Of a DNA stretch of 64,000 bases, positions 1 through 11,429 are shown piece after piece. Both the position numbers and the translations under genes were made by a program. Within the stretch, counting starts at the first letter, position 1; each line of letters begins with the position of its first letter. Source of the DNA: Amborella trichopoda (Eukaryota > Streptophyta > Magnoliopsida > Amborellales > Amborellaceae); the NCBI RefSeq assembly GCF_000471905.2, contig NW_006500010.1:2451947-2515946 (forward strand), written 5' to 3'. The notes beneath the pieces are model-generated. The model ran no database searches. It was not told the origin of the DNA and saw only the letters and a list, made by a program, of their open reading frames with translations.

Positions 1-1286
1 CCCTATTTTTTAAATTTTTTTACATCACAGATCTAGATCAGATCCAAATCATTGATCCAACAATCGGACACAGGAGAACAATCCGCCCCACCAATCCGAG
101 CTTTAAAAAAGTAGTTCTTAATATTCAATCTATGGGTCATCCTCACATGGGTTTCTTGTAGTACGCGGTTCGAGTTTTAAATGTCCATCTCTTACTTTCA
201 CATGTTTGAAAGTCAAGGCCCATTTCCTATTTTTCTCATTTCATTTTCTTAACTAAGCTTTAACTTAGGTCTAAATGTTATGTGAATATTTAGACTAAAA
301 TCTGAACGATTGAACTAGATCTGGAGCTATGATGCAACATTAACGGCGGAGAAAGATCTATTTTCATTCCAAATTTCAATGAAATACATCTGAAAGTTAG
401 CTGTACTGAACTGGTTAAACAAAAATATTGTGCAGCACCAGTCTTATGTAGTTGAATTATCAAATGTCAATTGTGTAGTTGAATTATTAGGTTTCAAATG
501 TGAAGCTGATTTGTTGAATATCGGAAAGAATTAAGTATTCGCTTATCCTAAACTTTGTACAACTCGAAGATATGGATCAAGACAAGCAACTCGAAGGCGT
601 TATTTCGATAGAGATATAATGTTTTGTTATTCGGGTACTTGGTAACGGGATGAAGTCCTTCAGTGGGACAAGACCCACAAAAGAAATCGATCCAAATAAC
701 GTAATTAATAGTTTAAGTTAATTAACGGAATAAATAAGATAGATGTAAAGTGTGGTCCCTCTGAAAAAAGATCAAAATCAACGGTCTAAAATTTTTCTTC
801 AAACAATCATCACTTTTAATTTTAATATTTATTTATTTATTTACATCTGAGTGATCTTCATGTTAGAGATAATATATTTCTAAATACTTGTGTCTAAAAT
901 GTACGTTAACAAATGGATCATGAAGGGGGATCTACATACAAGTCGTAAGACTCATAAAAATTGCCCAACATCAAATAATTTATTTTTTCGCTTCCGTTTC
1001 ACTTAGATAATTTTTTTTAAAATATCTTAAAAAATATTCACCCCAAACAAGCAGAGCATTTCAATAATTTGATCCACAGTATATAAGCAATGGCACTCCC
1101 ATTATATAAGATCAGAAAATAGACTCAGCATAGGTTTAATTTCTAAAGTGTCATTTCTCTAATTTTATATGATCTGACAACTCATCCAATCAGATAAGGA
1201 TCCTAAAGACCCCAGGGTTTGTTGGCTTAGGATTTAACACCTATTTAAATATCATTTCCATTTCTCTATCACTTCTCTTATGCTTA
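1..1286. other. Intergenic, no gene seen
   Basis: AT-rich DNA without a convincing coding frame or conserved protein motif on either strand. About 720-965 belongs to a dispersed repeat described separately. The rest gives no recognisable element. Confidence 0.5.
720..965 (+). repeat. Dispersed repeat, relative of 28150-28410
   Basis: This stretch and 28150-28410 share a long run of similar words in the same order: a 'GTGGTCC' start, a 'CACTTTTAAT' core, 'GATCTTCATGTTAGAGAT', then a '(G)ACTCATA(G/A)AAA' end. The end part also recurs near 25540-25570. No inverted ends or target duplications were found, so the class is unknown. Confidence 0.4.
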
Positions 1287-1295
1287 TTAAAATAA

Positions 1296-1688
1296 GAAAA
1301 AAGTTTATATAGAGCCGAGGCTCTAAACAATCAAATTGGAGCCTACCTCAAAAATTTCACTAAAAGAGGTGGTTTTGATGCCCAAATATCCTCAAATTGA
1401 TCACCTTGACATCAAGATGCCTGAACATGAGAAGAAAATGGATTTTAAGTTTTAAAAATAGTATATTTTGTAACATATTTTTGGACCGTCAATTTTCAAG
1501 ATTTTCAAACTTTCATAGATATGTCGGTTTATACTATTTTTGAAGCTTTAAACTTTATAAATAAAGATTAAAATATATTTTAAGGCTATCACAAAAATTT
1601 CTAGTATTGTAATCACATTTCTTGATTCTATTTGAAGGTAGGCTCTAATTTGATTTTTTAGAGCTTAGGCTCTATACAAACCACACCC
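1296..1688 (+). mobile_element. MULE-like MITE, GAGCC subfamily, intact (copy M1)
   Basis: Reference copy of the main MITE family. It is 393 bp and flanked by a perfect 9-bp direct repeat, TTAAAATAA, at 1287-1295 and 1689-1697. The left tip reads GAAAAAAGTTTATATAGAGCC. The right tip, read in reverse complement, begins GGGTGTGGTTTGTATAGAGCC. About 45 bp of the two ends match well and a weaker match runs further in. A 9-bp target duplication with long inverted ends is the hallmark of Mutator-like elements. No transposase is encoded, so the element is non-autonomous. Confidence 0.8.
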
Positions 1689-2072
1689 TTAAAATAATTG
1701 CTTGAGTACCTTTTTTTCGTGCATCATTTGAAGAAGGTATCAAGATTCTTAATAAATTATACAACGGTGTGTGAATGGCAATATACTAAATGTTATCTCT
1801 ATTCTTTAAATTCTTAGAGGGTGTGGTTTTCATTTTTATTGAGACCACCACCCTAGTGACCCCTTCAAAAAACTCACTCTTAAATTATTTAAAAAAAAAT
1901 GGGCAGGAACTTGTTTTTCCAACTGAATTATCCCCCACCCTACAAAAAAAAAAAAAAAGACTTTGGCAGAATTTACAATTCTGGCGTTTGAAGTCCCTAT
2001 TATTACTTGAAAATTTATTTTGTACCACTAATTCTGATAATTAACACTGCAAAAGCATTAAGGAGATCTTTC

Positions 2073-2210
2073 AACAATTATAAAAATAGACGGTCGAGAT
2101 AATATGCTAGAAATTGCAGTGTTTTTATGACTAGAAATATTTTTTTGCCCATATCTATTCTACATATTTAAATATCCAGATGATCAATTAATGTATTTTC
2201 AAGCATAAGA
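2073..2210 (-). mobile_element. MULE-like MITE fragment (M21)
   Basis: Only the middle of the family is present: the 'AAAAATAGACGGTC..GA' block, the block of tens of A/T, and the 'GATGATCAATT' block near 2191. Both tips are missing. Confidence 0.5.
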
Positions 2211-2686
2211 ACCTTCTCGGATGGATCTACTACGCTGACAATACTTACATGGTTGATGCCTTGTATCAACTAATTCACATAGGAAGAGATGCTCCAACTA
2301 TTTCTGTTTTTCAATAGATTGAGGAGTTACATTTTGAAAAAAAATGTTATCATTGGGGGTGTCAGATGGATACTGTAAGGATGCTACGACCTACCCGTTT
2401 TCTACTATTTTCCTTCTTTAAAATACATTTTTGAGTTACTCGTAATTTTTTATACAACAGCCAAACAGTGTGTCCGGTCGAAGGCGAGAATCTCCTGTTC
2501 CCATGCACTCTGTTCTTTTAGCGTGTAAGCAACCCACTCACGACCTGTATACCCATTCGAATATGACATTTAAAAACAAATAAACGAATATTCACCATCG
2601 CAAATTCGCAATAAAATATTACTCATTCGCTGTATAGGAATTAAGTAATTGATTTGGAGAGAGAAGGGGAGATATTGACTGAGAAC

Positions 2687-2693
2687 TATAAAT
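2687..2693 (+). promoter_or_regulatory. Candidate TATA box of the CASP-like gene
   Basis: TATAAAT lies about 150 bp before the start codon at 2843. That would leave a 5' leader of roughly 120 bp, mostly the GA-rich tract. The call rests on motif and position only. Confidence 0.45.
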
Positions 2694-2738
2694 GTTGGTC
2701 GCCCTTCAATTCATGATCTGCAACTACATCAAACAGAG

Positions 2739-2822
2739 AGAAAGCAAAGTGTAGAGATATACAGAGACAGAGAAAGCAAAGTTTAGAGAGAGAGAGAGAG
2801 AAAGCAAAGTAGAGAGAGAGGA
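2739..2822 (+). repeat. GA-rich microsatellite in the 5' leader
   Basis: Imperfect (GA)n with interspersed AAAGCAAAGT units, between the TATA-like box and the start codon. GA/CT tracts are common in plant 5' leaders and can bind BPC/GAGA-type proteins. Any such role here is inference. Confidence 0.7.
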
Positions 2823-2842
2823 TTTGCAGTTGTAAGTGAGCC

Positions 2843-5510
2843 ATGGCGTCGATCGAAAAGGGAGTGGAGATTGAGGGGCGGCGGCCTCTTTGGTGCTTAG
2901 ATGTGGGGTTAAGGCTTCTGAGCTTTTCGGCGACGCTCACAGCTGTGATTGTTATGGCCACAGGCAAGGAAACCATCACCGTCGTCTCCCCGTTGCTCCC
3001 TTTTCCTATTACCCAAGAAGCAAAATTCAATCAGTCTCCCGCTTTCATGTAAGTCAAGTCTCTCTCTCTCTCTTCCTATTATCCAAGAAGCAATATTCAA
3101 CAATCTCCCACTTTCATGGAAGTCTCTCTCGTGCAGGCCTCAAAACTGTAATCTAAAATTCTTGGATACGTTAGGAGTTCCACGTTTGGTGCGGTATGAA
3201 AAAACTTTCCAGACAAATATTTTTACGGATGGGAAAAAGCTCTTTCATGTGATTAGATGTGAGAGTTTTTTTGTGATCTCTGTTCACTTTGTCAGAGTTT
3301 TTTTTTTCATGTCAAGTATTTTCATATATATCAAACATATGGGGTAGCAAAATGCTTGGATAGCCATCGCAAGAGAACATATTCCAGTCACGAGAGCAGC
3401 CATTTTGTGCATAAGCCAAAGTTTAGGATTATTTTTAACCCACCCCTCCAAAGACCTTGTTTAGGCAGGACCACCATTGGGGGTCAAACATATCCTTAGA
3501 GAAAAATATATTGTGATCCTCATGATAACTTAGCCCATGTAGTCATGAGTTCATCACCATCCAATTAATAGGTTGGATGGATTACATGCAACTATCTGTT
3601 TCGAAAAAAGTCATTTCTTTTTTTTTTGAAGGCGTTAATGAGAAAAGAGGCCGTACCCTTTTAATTGATAATCATTGATGACACTACCACCATGCGGTCC
3701 CATTCTTTGTTTGAAACCCAAATACTTATTGTGAACAAAAGGCCATAAATCTCTCTCTCTTACTCTAAGTTTGAATTAAAATCAGTGGATTTCACATTGG
3801 GCAGATACTTTGTGGTGGCCAACGCTGTAGCGTGCGCGTATAGCATCTTCACGGCGGTGGTTTCCGGCGTCTCCAAGAAAAGTCCCTCCGACAAGCTTTT
3901 GTTCCATCTTCCTTTCTTCGACGCCGTAAGTGTCTCGTCTAATTCACTTTTTCCCGACTTTATCTCTATACCTTTTAAAGGAATGTTTGGTAGTTTCACG
4001 GGACCATATTATAGATTTGAACCATGGATTACACAACCAGTCATGGGATCTGATGAACCAATAACTTTCAAAAATGGTTTGTATAACACTGTAAGTCGAT
4101 TTATAGAAAATAAAAAAAAATTAGAAATAAAAATGCAAATTGGATCTCAAAACCGTCAGAAATAAAAAAAACCTCCTCGAAGTCTAAGATGAATCCTCTG
4201 TCCATGTTGATTTCATTCAGTCTTGAGTTTTTGAAATCTTATTTCTGGATTTCTTTTGAATCCTTCATTGGGTGTATCGAAGATGATTGAAATATTGCCA
4301 CAATCCTCCTCATTGGATGTTTTACCCATGGGACCGTATGTAATTTAAACCCGTGGGACGATCGTACAAAGGCACTTTAAAAATTAATCAAAAGCATGGG
4401 ATTAGATAAGCCTACAACCCTAAGCTCTTTTCTTCCACTAATTGATCTAAAATAGATTTTACAAATTGATTGTGGCCCTATTCAACATTAATCCATAATC
4501 AGTATAAATTAATGCTTAACCGGTAGTCTAGTCTTTGTGTTTATTTGAACTTTATTTTTGGGTGAGGTTTATATAAGGTGCCCCCCTTATACAATACAGG
4601 TAAGGCACATAATTAAGTTTTGTTCGGAGATATAGTTCCAATGTTGGAAACCTTATAATGGCTTGAAAATGCAAGTTCAATTTTAATATAAAATTTCAAA
4701 TTTCAAAAACACTTTGGATTAAGTAGATCTATAAACACTTGAGAATCTTAAAAATAGACGGTCTAGATAACTTGCTACAAAAAATGTTATTTTTAATACT
4801 CAAAATTCTTTTTTTTACTTATATCCATATATCTCAAACTAGACATGATCAATCTGAAGGTTTCCCAACTTCGGAACACTCCATCTTATTAGATTTTTGA
4901 GTTGCACTTTAATTCAAATAGTAAAAGGTTACAACCTTATATAAACTTTTTCCTTTTATTTTTTATGTAATATACCAAACATTTGTGTTTCACTTTTAAC
5001 TATTGTTGATGAAATCAAAACTAGCACACTAATCTCTTGCAATCATATGTGAAATCCATTAACTTAAAGATTATTAGAAGGTTTGAAAATTTTCTCTTGA
5101 CGATTTGAGCCTAACAAATGGTACACACTCAAAGTCAATCAATTTCATGAAGAATATTGCGATTCCAGCCTCTATGTATGAAAAGTGAATGGTCCGCTCA
5201 TATACTTGCTTCTTCTTCTTTTCCTCTGGGGGTGTCTCTTATAAATGCTAACCAAACTGAGTCCATTGCCCTTTCGATGCAGGTGTTTGCAGGGATCGTG
5301 GGCTCGGCTACAGGTGCTTCTGCTGCAATCGCGTATGTTGGACTCAAGGGCAATTCTCATGCTATGTGGCCCGCGATTTGCCCCGTCTTTGGCAAGTTTT
5401 GCCGGTACGTTGGAGGATCGACTGCAGTCTCCCTCGTTGCCTCAATAGCCTTTGTGCTTCTTGTCGGCCTCTCCTCACACTCTCTCTACCGTAGAAGAAG
5501 CTCCAAATAG
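2843..5510 (+). CDS. CASP-like membrane protein (CASPL1 group, possibly 1E), 3 exons, 184 aa
   Basis: Exons 2843-3048, 3805-3925 and 5283-5510. CASP-like proteins are small four-helix plasma-membrane scaffolds related to the CASPs that organise the Casparian strip. The exact role of this member is unknown. Predicted helices are at about residues 16-40, 69-92, 107-130 and 155-177. The family's conserved Arg of helix 1 is seen at R24 (DVGLRLL) and the Asp of helix 3 at D108 (FFDAVFAG). Two Cys of the second outer loop are C142 and C149 (ICPVFGKFCRYVGG). The signature SPAFIYFVVANAVACAYS is rebuilt only if exon 2 begins at 3805, after GGCAG: codon 69 is split AT|A. An acceptor at 3785 would break the frame. 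Length and both termini fit the family. Intron 2 (1357 bp) carries a MITE. The N-terminal length and the central loop resemble CASPL1E, but that subgroup is a judgement from memory. Confidence 0.9.
3003..3130 (+). repeat. Tandem duplication of the end of CASP-like exon 1
   Basis: Bases 3003-3055 (end of exon 1 plus its donor) recur about 70 bp later at 3073-3125, with several substitutions. The first unit carries the working donor AT|GTAAGT. The second has ATGGAAGT at the same place, so its GT is gone. Pyrimidine-rich TC repeats join the two units. Confidence 0.75.
3975..4385. mobile_element. Possible small MITE in CASP-like intron 2
   Basis: The two ends look like a weak inverted pair. On the left are AGGAATGTTTGGTAG and then CACGGGACCATATTA. 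On the right, in reverse complement, are AAGTGCCTTTGTACG and then CCCACGGGTTTAAAT. Short TAA flanks fit a Harbinger-type insertion, but the match is imperfect. Confidence 0.3.
4560..4954 (+). mobile_element. MULE-like MITE in CASP-like intron 2 (M17)
   Basis: The 395-bp element has the GGTTTATATAAGGT left tip and, at the right, AAGGTTACAACCTTATATAA. It is flanked by TTTATTTTT at 4551-4559 and 4955-4963, a 9-bp repeat that is convincing only because the tips also fit. It belongs to the AAGGTTGCAACCTT subfamily, with a diverged centre. Confidence 0.65.
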
Positions 5511-5524
5511 CAAATGTTACCCAT

Positions 5525-5575
5525 GTGTATGTATGTATGTATGTATATATGCATGTATGTATCTATGTGTGTATG
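5525..5575 (+). repeat. (ATGT)n microsatellite after the CASP-like stop codon
   Basis: Imperfect tetranucleotide run about 15 bp after the stop codon, probably in the 3' UTR. Confidence 0.8.
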
Positions 5576-6205
5576 AATCTCTTTGCTAGTGTGTGTATTG
5601 TCGGTTCGCACATGATTATGTGTGGGCAATGTGTGTGGTATTTTGGTTTTCCTTCTTTATTTGAAATATTGTTGTATCAGGGACTATTGTGGATGAATAG
5701 TAACTTGGTAGTTTCAGTTTGCCGGTCTTTATTAAATTGTTATTTGGAAAGTTATACCCTTGATATACAAGGAAGTCACAATTACTTACAACCATCTAAT
5801 GTGAAATCTGATTGTTTGGGTTTATCATAAAGTTTGAATTTTTTTTTTTTGAAGTTTGAGTTTGGTCAACGGAGTAAATGAAACCATCTAATGGTCAAGA
5901 TTCATTGTGACCACCTTGTATCAAAGATAAATAGTTTCATTATGTACTTTTCTTAAGTTTAATTCTTTTTCTATTAATAAATTACACCAGGGTAAGAAAT
6001 CAATGAAGTATTATTTATAATTTTTTTGAATAAGCAAGTATTACTCATAATTGGTTCTATCTTTGTTCCAAAAGAAAGGAGCTGACAGAACTTGGTGAAC
6101 CGGGCCTTTTGTGTATGCCGGTAGCTGGCACATGTGCATTGTATGATAATGCAGTTGAGAAATCAGGCAATTTTAGAACATTTAAGTTGAGCAAACATTA
6201 TACAT
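5576..6205. other. Intergenic, no gene seen
   Basis: Probable 3' UTR and AT-rich spacer. An AATAAA lies at 5976-5981, too far downstream of the stop to assign as the poly(A) signal with confidence. Confidence 0.4.
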
Positions 6206-6737
6206 GGAACAATTTATATAAGGTCGGTACCTTATATAGTAGAATTAAGATGCATCTATGAAAAATAATATTATGATGTTGAAAAACCATCTAATTAATC
6301 ATCTTGACATCCAAATGTATAGATATGTAAACAGAAAATTTTCAAGTCTCGCCACTAAATTGCACAAAAAAATGGTGAGCAATTGACCTTAATTCAGTTG
6401 ATGGAGCGGAGGATTGTAGTGGAATGTTGTTTATCCCTAGGCCGTTGGTTCGAATCCAGTGGGTTGGAATTTATAAACATTTTTAGCTACCCAAAAAAAA
6501 AAGAGGTTGTAAAAATAGTAATCTTGCATCATATTATTTGGACCGTCCATTTTCAAGATTTTTATGAGTTTATAGATCTATTTCATTGAACTATTTTTTG
6601 AGTTAAAAATTTTATAATTAAAAATGAAAATTGATTCTCGAGCCATCCCAAAAATTTCAACTCCAAAATTGCAGCCTATAACAAAGTTTGAAGGTGCGGT
6701 TGCCTTTAATTGTTTAAGGTTGCATATGCAAATCACC
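6206..6737 (+). mobile_element. MULE-like MITE interrupted by a SINE (M16)
   Basis: The left part begins AATTTATATAAGGTCGG and has the usual 'ACATCGAGATG'-like block near 6305. The right part resumes with 'GGACCGTCCATTTTCAAG' near 6540 and ends in TTAAGGTTGCATATGCAAA. Without the inserted SINE it would be close to the family length. The flanks are only a partial 9-bp match. Confidence 0.65.
6372..6503 (+). mobile_element. tRNA-derived SINE inside a MITE
   Basis: An A-box-like TTAATTCAGTTG (6389-6400) and a perfect B box GGTTCGAATCC (6447-6457) form a tRNA-like head. The T-arm stem around the B box pairs five of five with wobbles. The tail ends in an A run at about 6492-6502. The spacing between the boxes and the lack of a foldable acceptor stem exclude a working tRNA. 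Target duplications are not clear. Confidence 0.6.
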
Positions 6738-6747
6738 TATTTATACT

Positions 6748-6833
6748 CCATAGTTTAATCATAAACAAAGGAAGACATGATTTTATCCATCCATAGTTTA
6801 ATCATAAACAAAGGAAGACACGATTTTATTTAT
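6748..6833 (+). repeat. Two-unit tandem repeat, 43 bp
   Basis: Units at 6748-6790 and 6791-6833 begin CCATAGTTTAATCATAAAC and differ by a few bases. Confidence 0.85.
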
Positions 6834-7565
6834 TGATATCACTACGGTGGTTTGTGGCATTTTCTGAACAAACACGTTTTTGAGCGTGGTCATGAAATGG
6901 TAGTAAACTATGGATATAGGCTGGGAGACCAAACTATGGCTCAAAGCACTTAGTTTCTTTCTACTTAAGGAACGCACTTAAGTCTGATTTATGGCCCATC
7001 CAAACGGCGCCTAATGCTAGTTTTGACCAGACTTCTCACGCATGTTATACCGGCGCACATCATTCAAGCGTGACAATAGTAAGTGCCAAAAGATTTCATG
7101 CTCCTGTGGGAGCATACTATTCATTTACTCCCTTGGAAAAAATCCATTCAGCAGTGACCCTAGGACTATAAATTGTAGATATGCGACATCTTCAACCCAT
7201 AGACCAGCACTAATAAAAAAAATTGTAAATCACACTCTATGTACTTGGAAAAGAAAATGTTTCAATATTAAACAAAAACAATCCAATTTTTTGAGGTATC
7301 TTAGTGCTAGAAAACGTAAAATTCAAATCACTTACTTTGATTCTTAGGTGGTTTTTAAAATTTTTAAATTGAAAAAAAAATCCTCCCAAGGGAGTAGGTG
7401 CATAATATATGCTCGGACGAGTTTCTTGTGTACCTTTATAGAATGAACATGTTTTGATAGGGCTTCAACCCTATCAAAATAAGTAAAGCCTCACCTTAAA
7501 ACTCACCGAAAATTGTACTTATGGTATCGAAAATCCTTCATATTGATCATCTCGACCTTGACCAT

Positions 7566-7960
7566 TATGGTTCTTCATCATCATCATTATCATAATCATA
7601 ACCTTTTACCGACTATTTGAGGTTGCTACATGAATTCTGATCCGCCAATTTGCTCCATAAATGACCATACTTATATATCTTTTCTCACTATTTCTAGCCA
7701 TATTCTTTTGGGCCTACCTCTTACTTTTTTTTAGCCTTTCACTTGAACCAGCTCGCACCTCCTAATAAGTACGTATTGAGTTTGTAATGCACATAGCCAA
7801 CCCACATAAATCTACTTTCTTTTATCTTATCATTTATTGGAGTCATGCCTAAGTTCTTTCAAATATATTCATTTCGAATTCTATCCCTTCTTGTCTTGCC
7901 ACTCATCTATGTCAATATCATCATCTCAGCTACATAAAAGCTATACCTAAGGAATTATTC
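7566..7960 (-). mobile_element. RTE-type LINE 3' fragment
   Basis: Read on the minus strand it ends in a (GATGAT)n-like tail near 7575. Upstream lie the words of the RTE reverse-transcriptase C-terminus: the GGTAGGCCCAAAAGAATATGG block and a GAATTCATGTAGCAACCTCA block before the tail. It matches the plus-strand piece at 24750-25323 block by block. It is 5'-truncated and has many stops. Confidence 0.65.
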
Positions 7961-8004
7961 TTTGCACACTTCACAAATCTATTAACTTTCAAGCCCAAAC
8001 GATT

Positions 8005-8515
8005 TTCCTTGGGTTATGCGTGGAAGCATCCCGCTGACGGTTGGGTCAAACTTAATTTTGATGGGAGTACGAAGGGACATATGGCTGGGTATGGGGGAAG
8101 TCTTCGTGATCACTGTAGAGCAATGATGTAGATTGTTTTGGGCAGAATCCTCCCTCGTGAGATAAATGAGGCGGTGAAGATGGGAGTTCTAAATGTAGAT
8201 CGTTCCTACTCGAGGAGCTCGGCTACGTCATCAGCCGGTGTTTGTTCCCGGACTCTAACCCTTGGCACCTAAGTAGTCTCATAAACAAAATTTTGTTACA
8301 TTTGAGGGATTTTCAAGTCTCTTTAACGCATGTTGCTCGAGGGTTTAATTCGGGCTACTTCGTAAGCCTTGGTCTTGTTGTCCCCCCTGGCCTTAACTCC
8401 TTCCCTCCTGATTCCCTCAGGGCCTTTCTTGCTTTGTCTTTTCTTTTCTTTTTTATTTTCCATTGTTTCATTATCTTAACAAAGCTCACACTTACTCACA
8501 AAAAAAAATATATTA
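8005..8515 (+). mobile_element. L1-type LINE RNase H-domain fragment
   Basis: Reading from about 8031 gives WKHPADGWVKLNFDGSTKG followed by GYGGSLRDH. This is the start of the RNase H domain carried by plant L1 elements, with the catalytic Asp of NFDGS present. Further on, near 8268-8350, LINKILLHLRDF and LTHVARGFNSG resemble the domain's C-terminal part (normally HVxREGNxxAD). Stops and frame changes lie between them. An A-run near 8500 may be the tail. Confidence 0.6.
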
Positions 8516-8583
8516 TCCTAGTAGCCGGGTTGGTTCCTATCAAGTTTCTAACATGCTAGGCATGGGCTGGTGTTTGATGTTTC

Positions 8584-8830
8584 AGGTCTTGTTTGAAAAT
8601 AGTGTATTTTGTAAAGCATTTTTGAATCTTCAATTTTCAATGTTTTCAAGTTTTTATAAATCTGTCGTTCTACACTATTTTTTAAACTTTAAACTTTATA
8701 AATAAATATGAAAATATATTTTAAAAGTTTCACAAAGATTTCCAGTATTGAAACCATATTTCTTGACACTATTTGAAGGTAGGCTCTAATTTGATTGTTT
8801 AGAACCTAAGCTCTATACAAACCGCACCCC
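8584..8830 (+). mobile_element. MULE-like MITE, 5'-truncated (M18)
   Basis: Starts in mid-element at 'GAAAATAGTGTATTTTGTAA' and keeps the complete right end, TTTAGAACCTAAGCTCTAT then CAAACCGCACCCC. It belongs to the GAGCC subfamily. Confidence 0.7.
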
Positions 8831-9524
8831 TTAGAAAAAGCTACAACAATAATCATCCCAAATTAGAATCTTAATAATTAAGGTTCAATTGGTTTCAAAT
8901 ATCTTGATTCCCTCAATTTTCTCTTTTGAATAAATTCAATGAATAAAATACTTGATTTTTCTTTTTCTCTTCTAATAATGTATCTTTCTTTTTAGAGCAC
9001 TGTGAAATAAGGTCGCCAGGTCTCCACACAAATTGGATTAGGACAAATATAAAATTTTGAAATTTATTTTTTTAAATAATAAATATGAAATTCATAGAAG
9101 GTTACGAAATTAATTTATCCTTAAACTATCAAATTGATCATATTTTCTAAATTTTGTATTTGTAAATAGAATCAAAGAATCTATCGATTTCTTTCTTACT
9201 TTTTTGTTGTGAGTTTTATTATATATAAATGATTTATTTTAATTTAAAATTAAATCCCAGAAAACTAGTGATAATTTGATTAGTAATAGGTGTACACGTC
9301 CCTCAAGACTTTATGACCATGTTACCCTAAAACACATCTCATTATCTAACGCAGATATGAATAATACCAATGTCAATTTTTTTAAAATTAGCCTTTCAAA
9401 TGCACCATCTAAAAAAGGGGCCCATGGGATTTTGGGTGAAATTATTTCCCTTGAGATTAAAATGGAGTGCTTAGGCTTCAAAAGTATCAGACATGAGTAT
9501 TTATATCACTAATATGTCCATACA
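8831..9524. other. Intergenic, no gene seen
   Basis: AT-rich DNA; open frames here have no recognisable similarity or composition signal. Confidence 0.4.
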
Positions 9525-9532
9525 TGCAAATT

Positions 9533-9885
9533 AGGGTTTTAAAACCCGGTGATTTTCACTCTGAGTCACGATCCGAAAGCAGAATCGATCAGGATTGAAC
9601 TGGCTCAAGCATGGCATGAGTCTAGGTCCATTCTCTCTCTCTCCCCCCCCCCTTTCCTCTTTTCATTTTGTTCTTGTCTTCTTTAAGCTTATTTAATGTT
9701 ATGTGTGGTCCCCTAAATCCCCATCCAATAAACCTTTATTTCTATTTTTATTTAATTTTTTTTATTTTGTAATTATTTTGGATCACCGAACCAAACAGTT
9801 CAAAAACGGTCTAGATGGCTGATCCAGCAAATCCAAATCGGGATTGATTGACGATCCGCCCTGATCCGTTATTTTTTAAGCATTG
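9533..9885 (+). mobile_element. hAT-type MITE
   Basis: Flanked by ATGCAAAT (9525-9532) and GTGCAAAT (9886-9893), an 8-bp target duplication with one change. The right end in reverse complement, CAATGCTTAAAAAATAACGG, resembles the left end TAGGGTTTTAAAACCCGG and has the CA..TG ends of hAT elements. The inside carries a CT/C-run and several GATCCG-rich words. It encodes no protein. Confidence 0.55.
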
Positions 9886-9893
9886 GTGCAAAT

Positions 9894-10809
9894 ACATGCC
9901 ATTAACATAAACACGAGTCTTATCCAATAGGTTTCAAGTTAACATCAACTTTCTACTCAATACCATAGAAAATCGAAATCTAACGTGCAAAAGTGCATCA
10001 TTTTGAACGAGTAGATCTCAGCCATCTAGTCTCTTGGGCCATGGAGATGAATCTTTCATTGACCATTGTTATCTCAATAATCACACACACAAAAAGAAAC
10101 GATTTTTTTGGCCGGTATGGCCTAGTACAAGTAACACACATCCCTCAAGAGTTTTGGCTATGTTATGTTGACCCATATATTCATGTCAATGTCTAACATG
10201 GATATGAGTGTTAAATATTATTTTAGAATTGATGTTTCAGACGCGCCTATATATGTTTCATCGAAAGGGAGAAGTGGGATTTTTAGTGACATTAATTATG
10301 TTTGCAATAAAATATCAAGAAAATAAATTAAAAAAAAAACATCTTAATTTCTAAAATGTTTGACAAATTTCATCGTGTATAAATAGGTCTCTGCCACCGT
10401 ATGTTCTTAGTTGTAGGCCTGATGAATCTTTCCTTCAACAATATCATTTCAATGATCAAACAAAGTTCATCTCCATTGAGGATCACTAGAATCAATGGTT
10501 GGAGACAAACTAGCGTATGAAGTTATACACCGTACGTAATATGCTATGCGATCTCATGTGGACAATTATTAAACGAGCAGGATTACAACACTTTGATTGC
10601 AACTAGTGCTTCAATAGCCAGATTAGTGGGGTGGATAATTTACCACATATATGTGTAGGATCGGTGGATTGGTGCTCCGATTCATGTTAGGATCGGTTTG
10701 AATGGGCAATCTAGAAAATATAAAATAAATTAAAATTAAAATTAGGCTTTGTAGGGTGGAGATGTTAGAAAGGACCTAAAAAAATGTTATATAAGTCCAA
10801 AAAAAAAAA
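9894..10809. other. Intergenic, no gene seen
   Basis: Contains short words also seen in neighbouring repeats ('GGATCGGT' near 10660 and 10690) and a poly-A tract near 10800. No supportable gene. Confidence 0.4.
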
Positions 10810-11207
10810 GAGAAAGAATTTATATAAGGTTTCAACATTAAAACATAGAAATAAAGATGCACCTAAAAAATCCATTGGAAAAAGTTGTTTTAATATTGAA
10901 AAACTTTCTAATTGATCATCTTAACATCGAGATATAGAAATATGAAAAAATAAATAAAAAAAATTGAGTCCCAGAAATAATGCATCTTACAACACATTAT
11001 CTAGACCCTCTATTTTCAAGATTTTCATATATTTATAGGTCTACTTGGCTTTAATCTTTTTTGGAGTTTAAAATTCTATAATTAGAGATGAAAATAAATT
11101 TTCGGATAACTCTAAGAATTTTTTATACCAAAATTACATGTAAAAATAAAATTGGGAGGTGTGCCTTAATTGGATTATTTAAGGTTGCACTTTATACAAA
11201 CCAAACC
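10810..11207 (+). mobile_element. MULE-like MITE, AAGGTTGCAACCTT subfamily (M15)
   Basis: The left end AATTTATATAAGGTTTCAAC and right end AAGGTTGCACTTTATACAAA flank a full-length centre. The tip palindrome has decayed on both sides. The flanks are A-runs, so no target duplication can be claimed. Confidence 0.7.
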
Positions 11208-11429
11208 TTTTAAAAAAAACGTATATAATTGTGATATTTTTTTGTGAATTTGCTTCAGAAGTATTAGTAAAACAAAGAAAATTTTCGCTTGTAATATAAG
11301 TAATCAAATACTAGATCATCAATAAGAGTGTTGTTTTTAACCTAAAACTCATTTTATAAACTAAAATTGATTATGGCAAAAACAATAAACTACGAATAGG
11401 CATTAGAAGATGAAATGCAAGCAGAAAGA

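Noticed and set aside
1790-2044. 84-codon open frame on +
   Set aside because: Low-complexity product containing poly-Lys from an A-run; no codon or motif support.
2686-3030. Minus-strand open frame of 114 codons over the CASP-like first exon
   Set aside because: Antisense shadow of exon 1 and the GA tract; no family resemblance.
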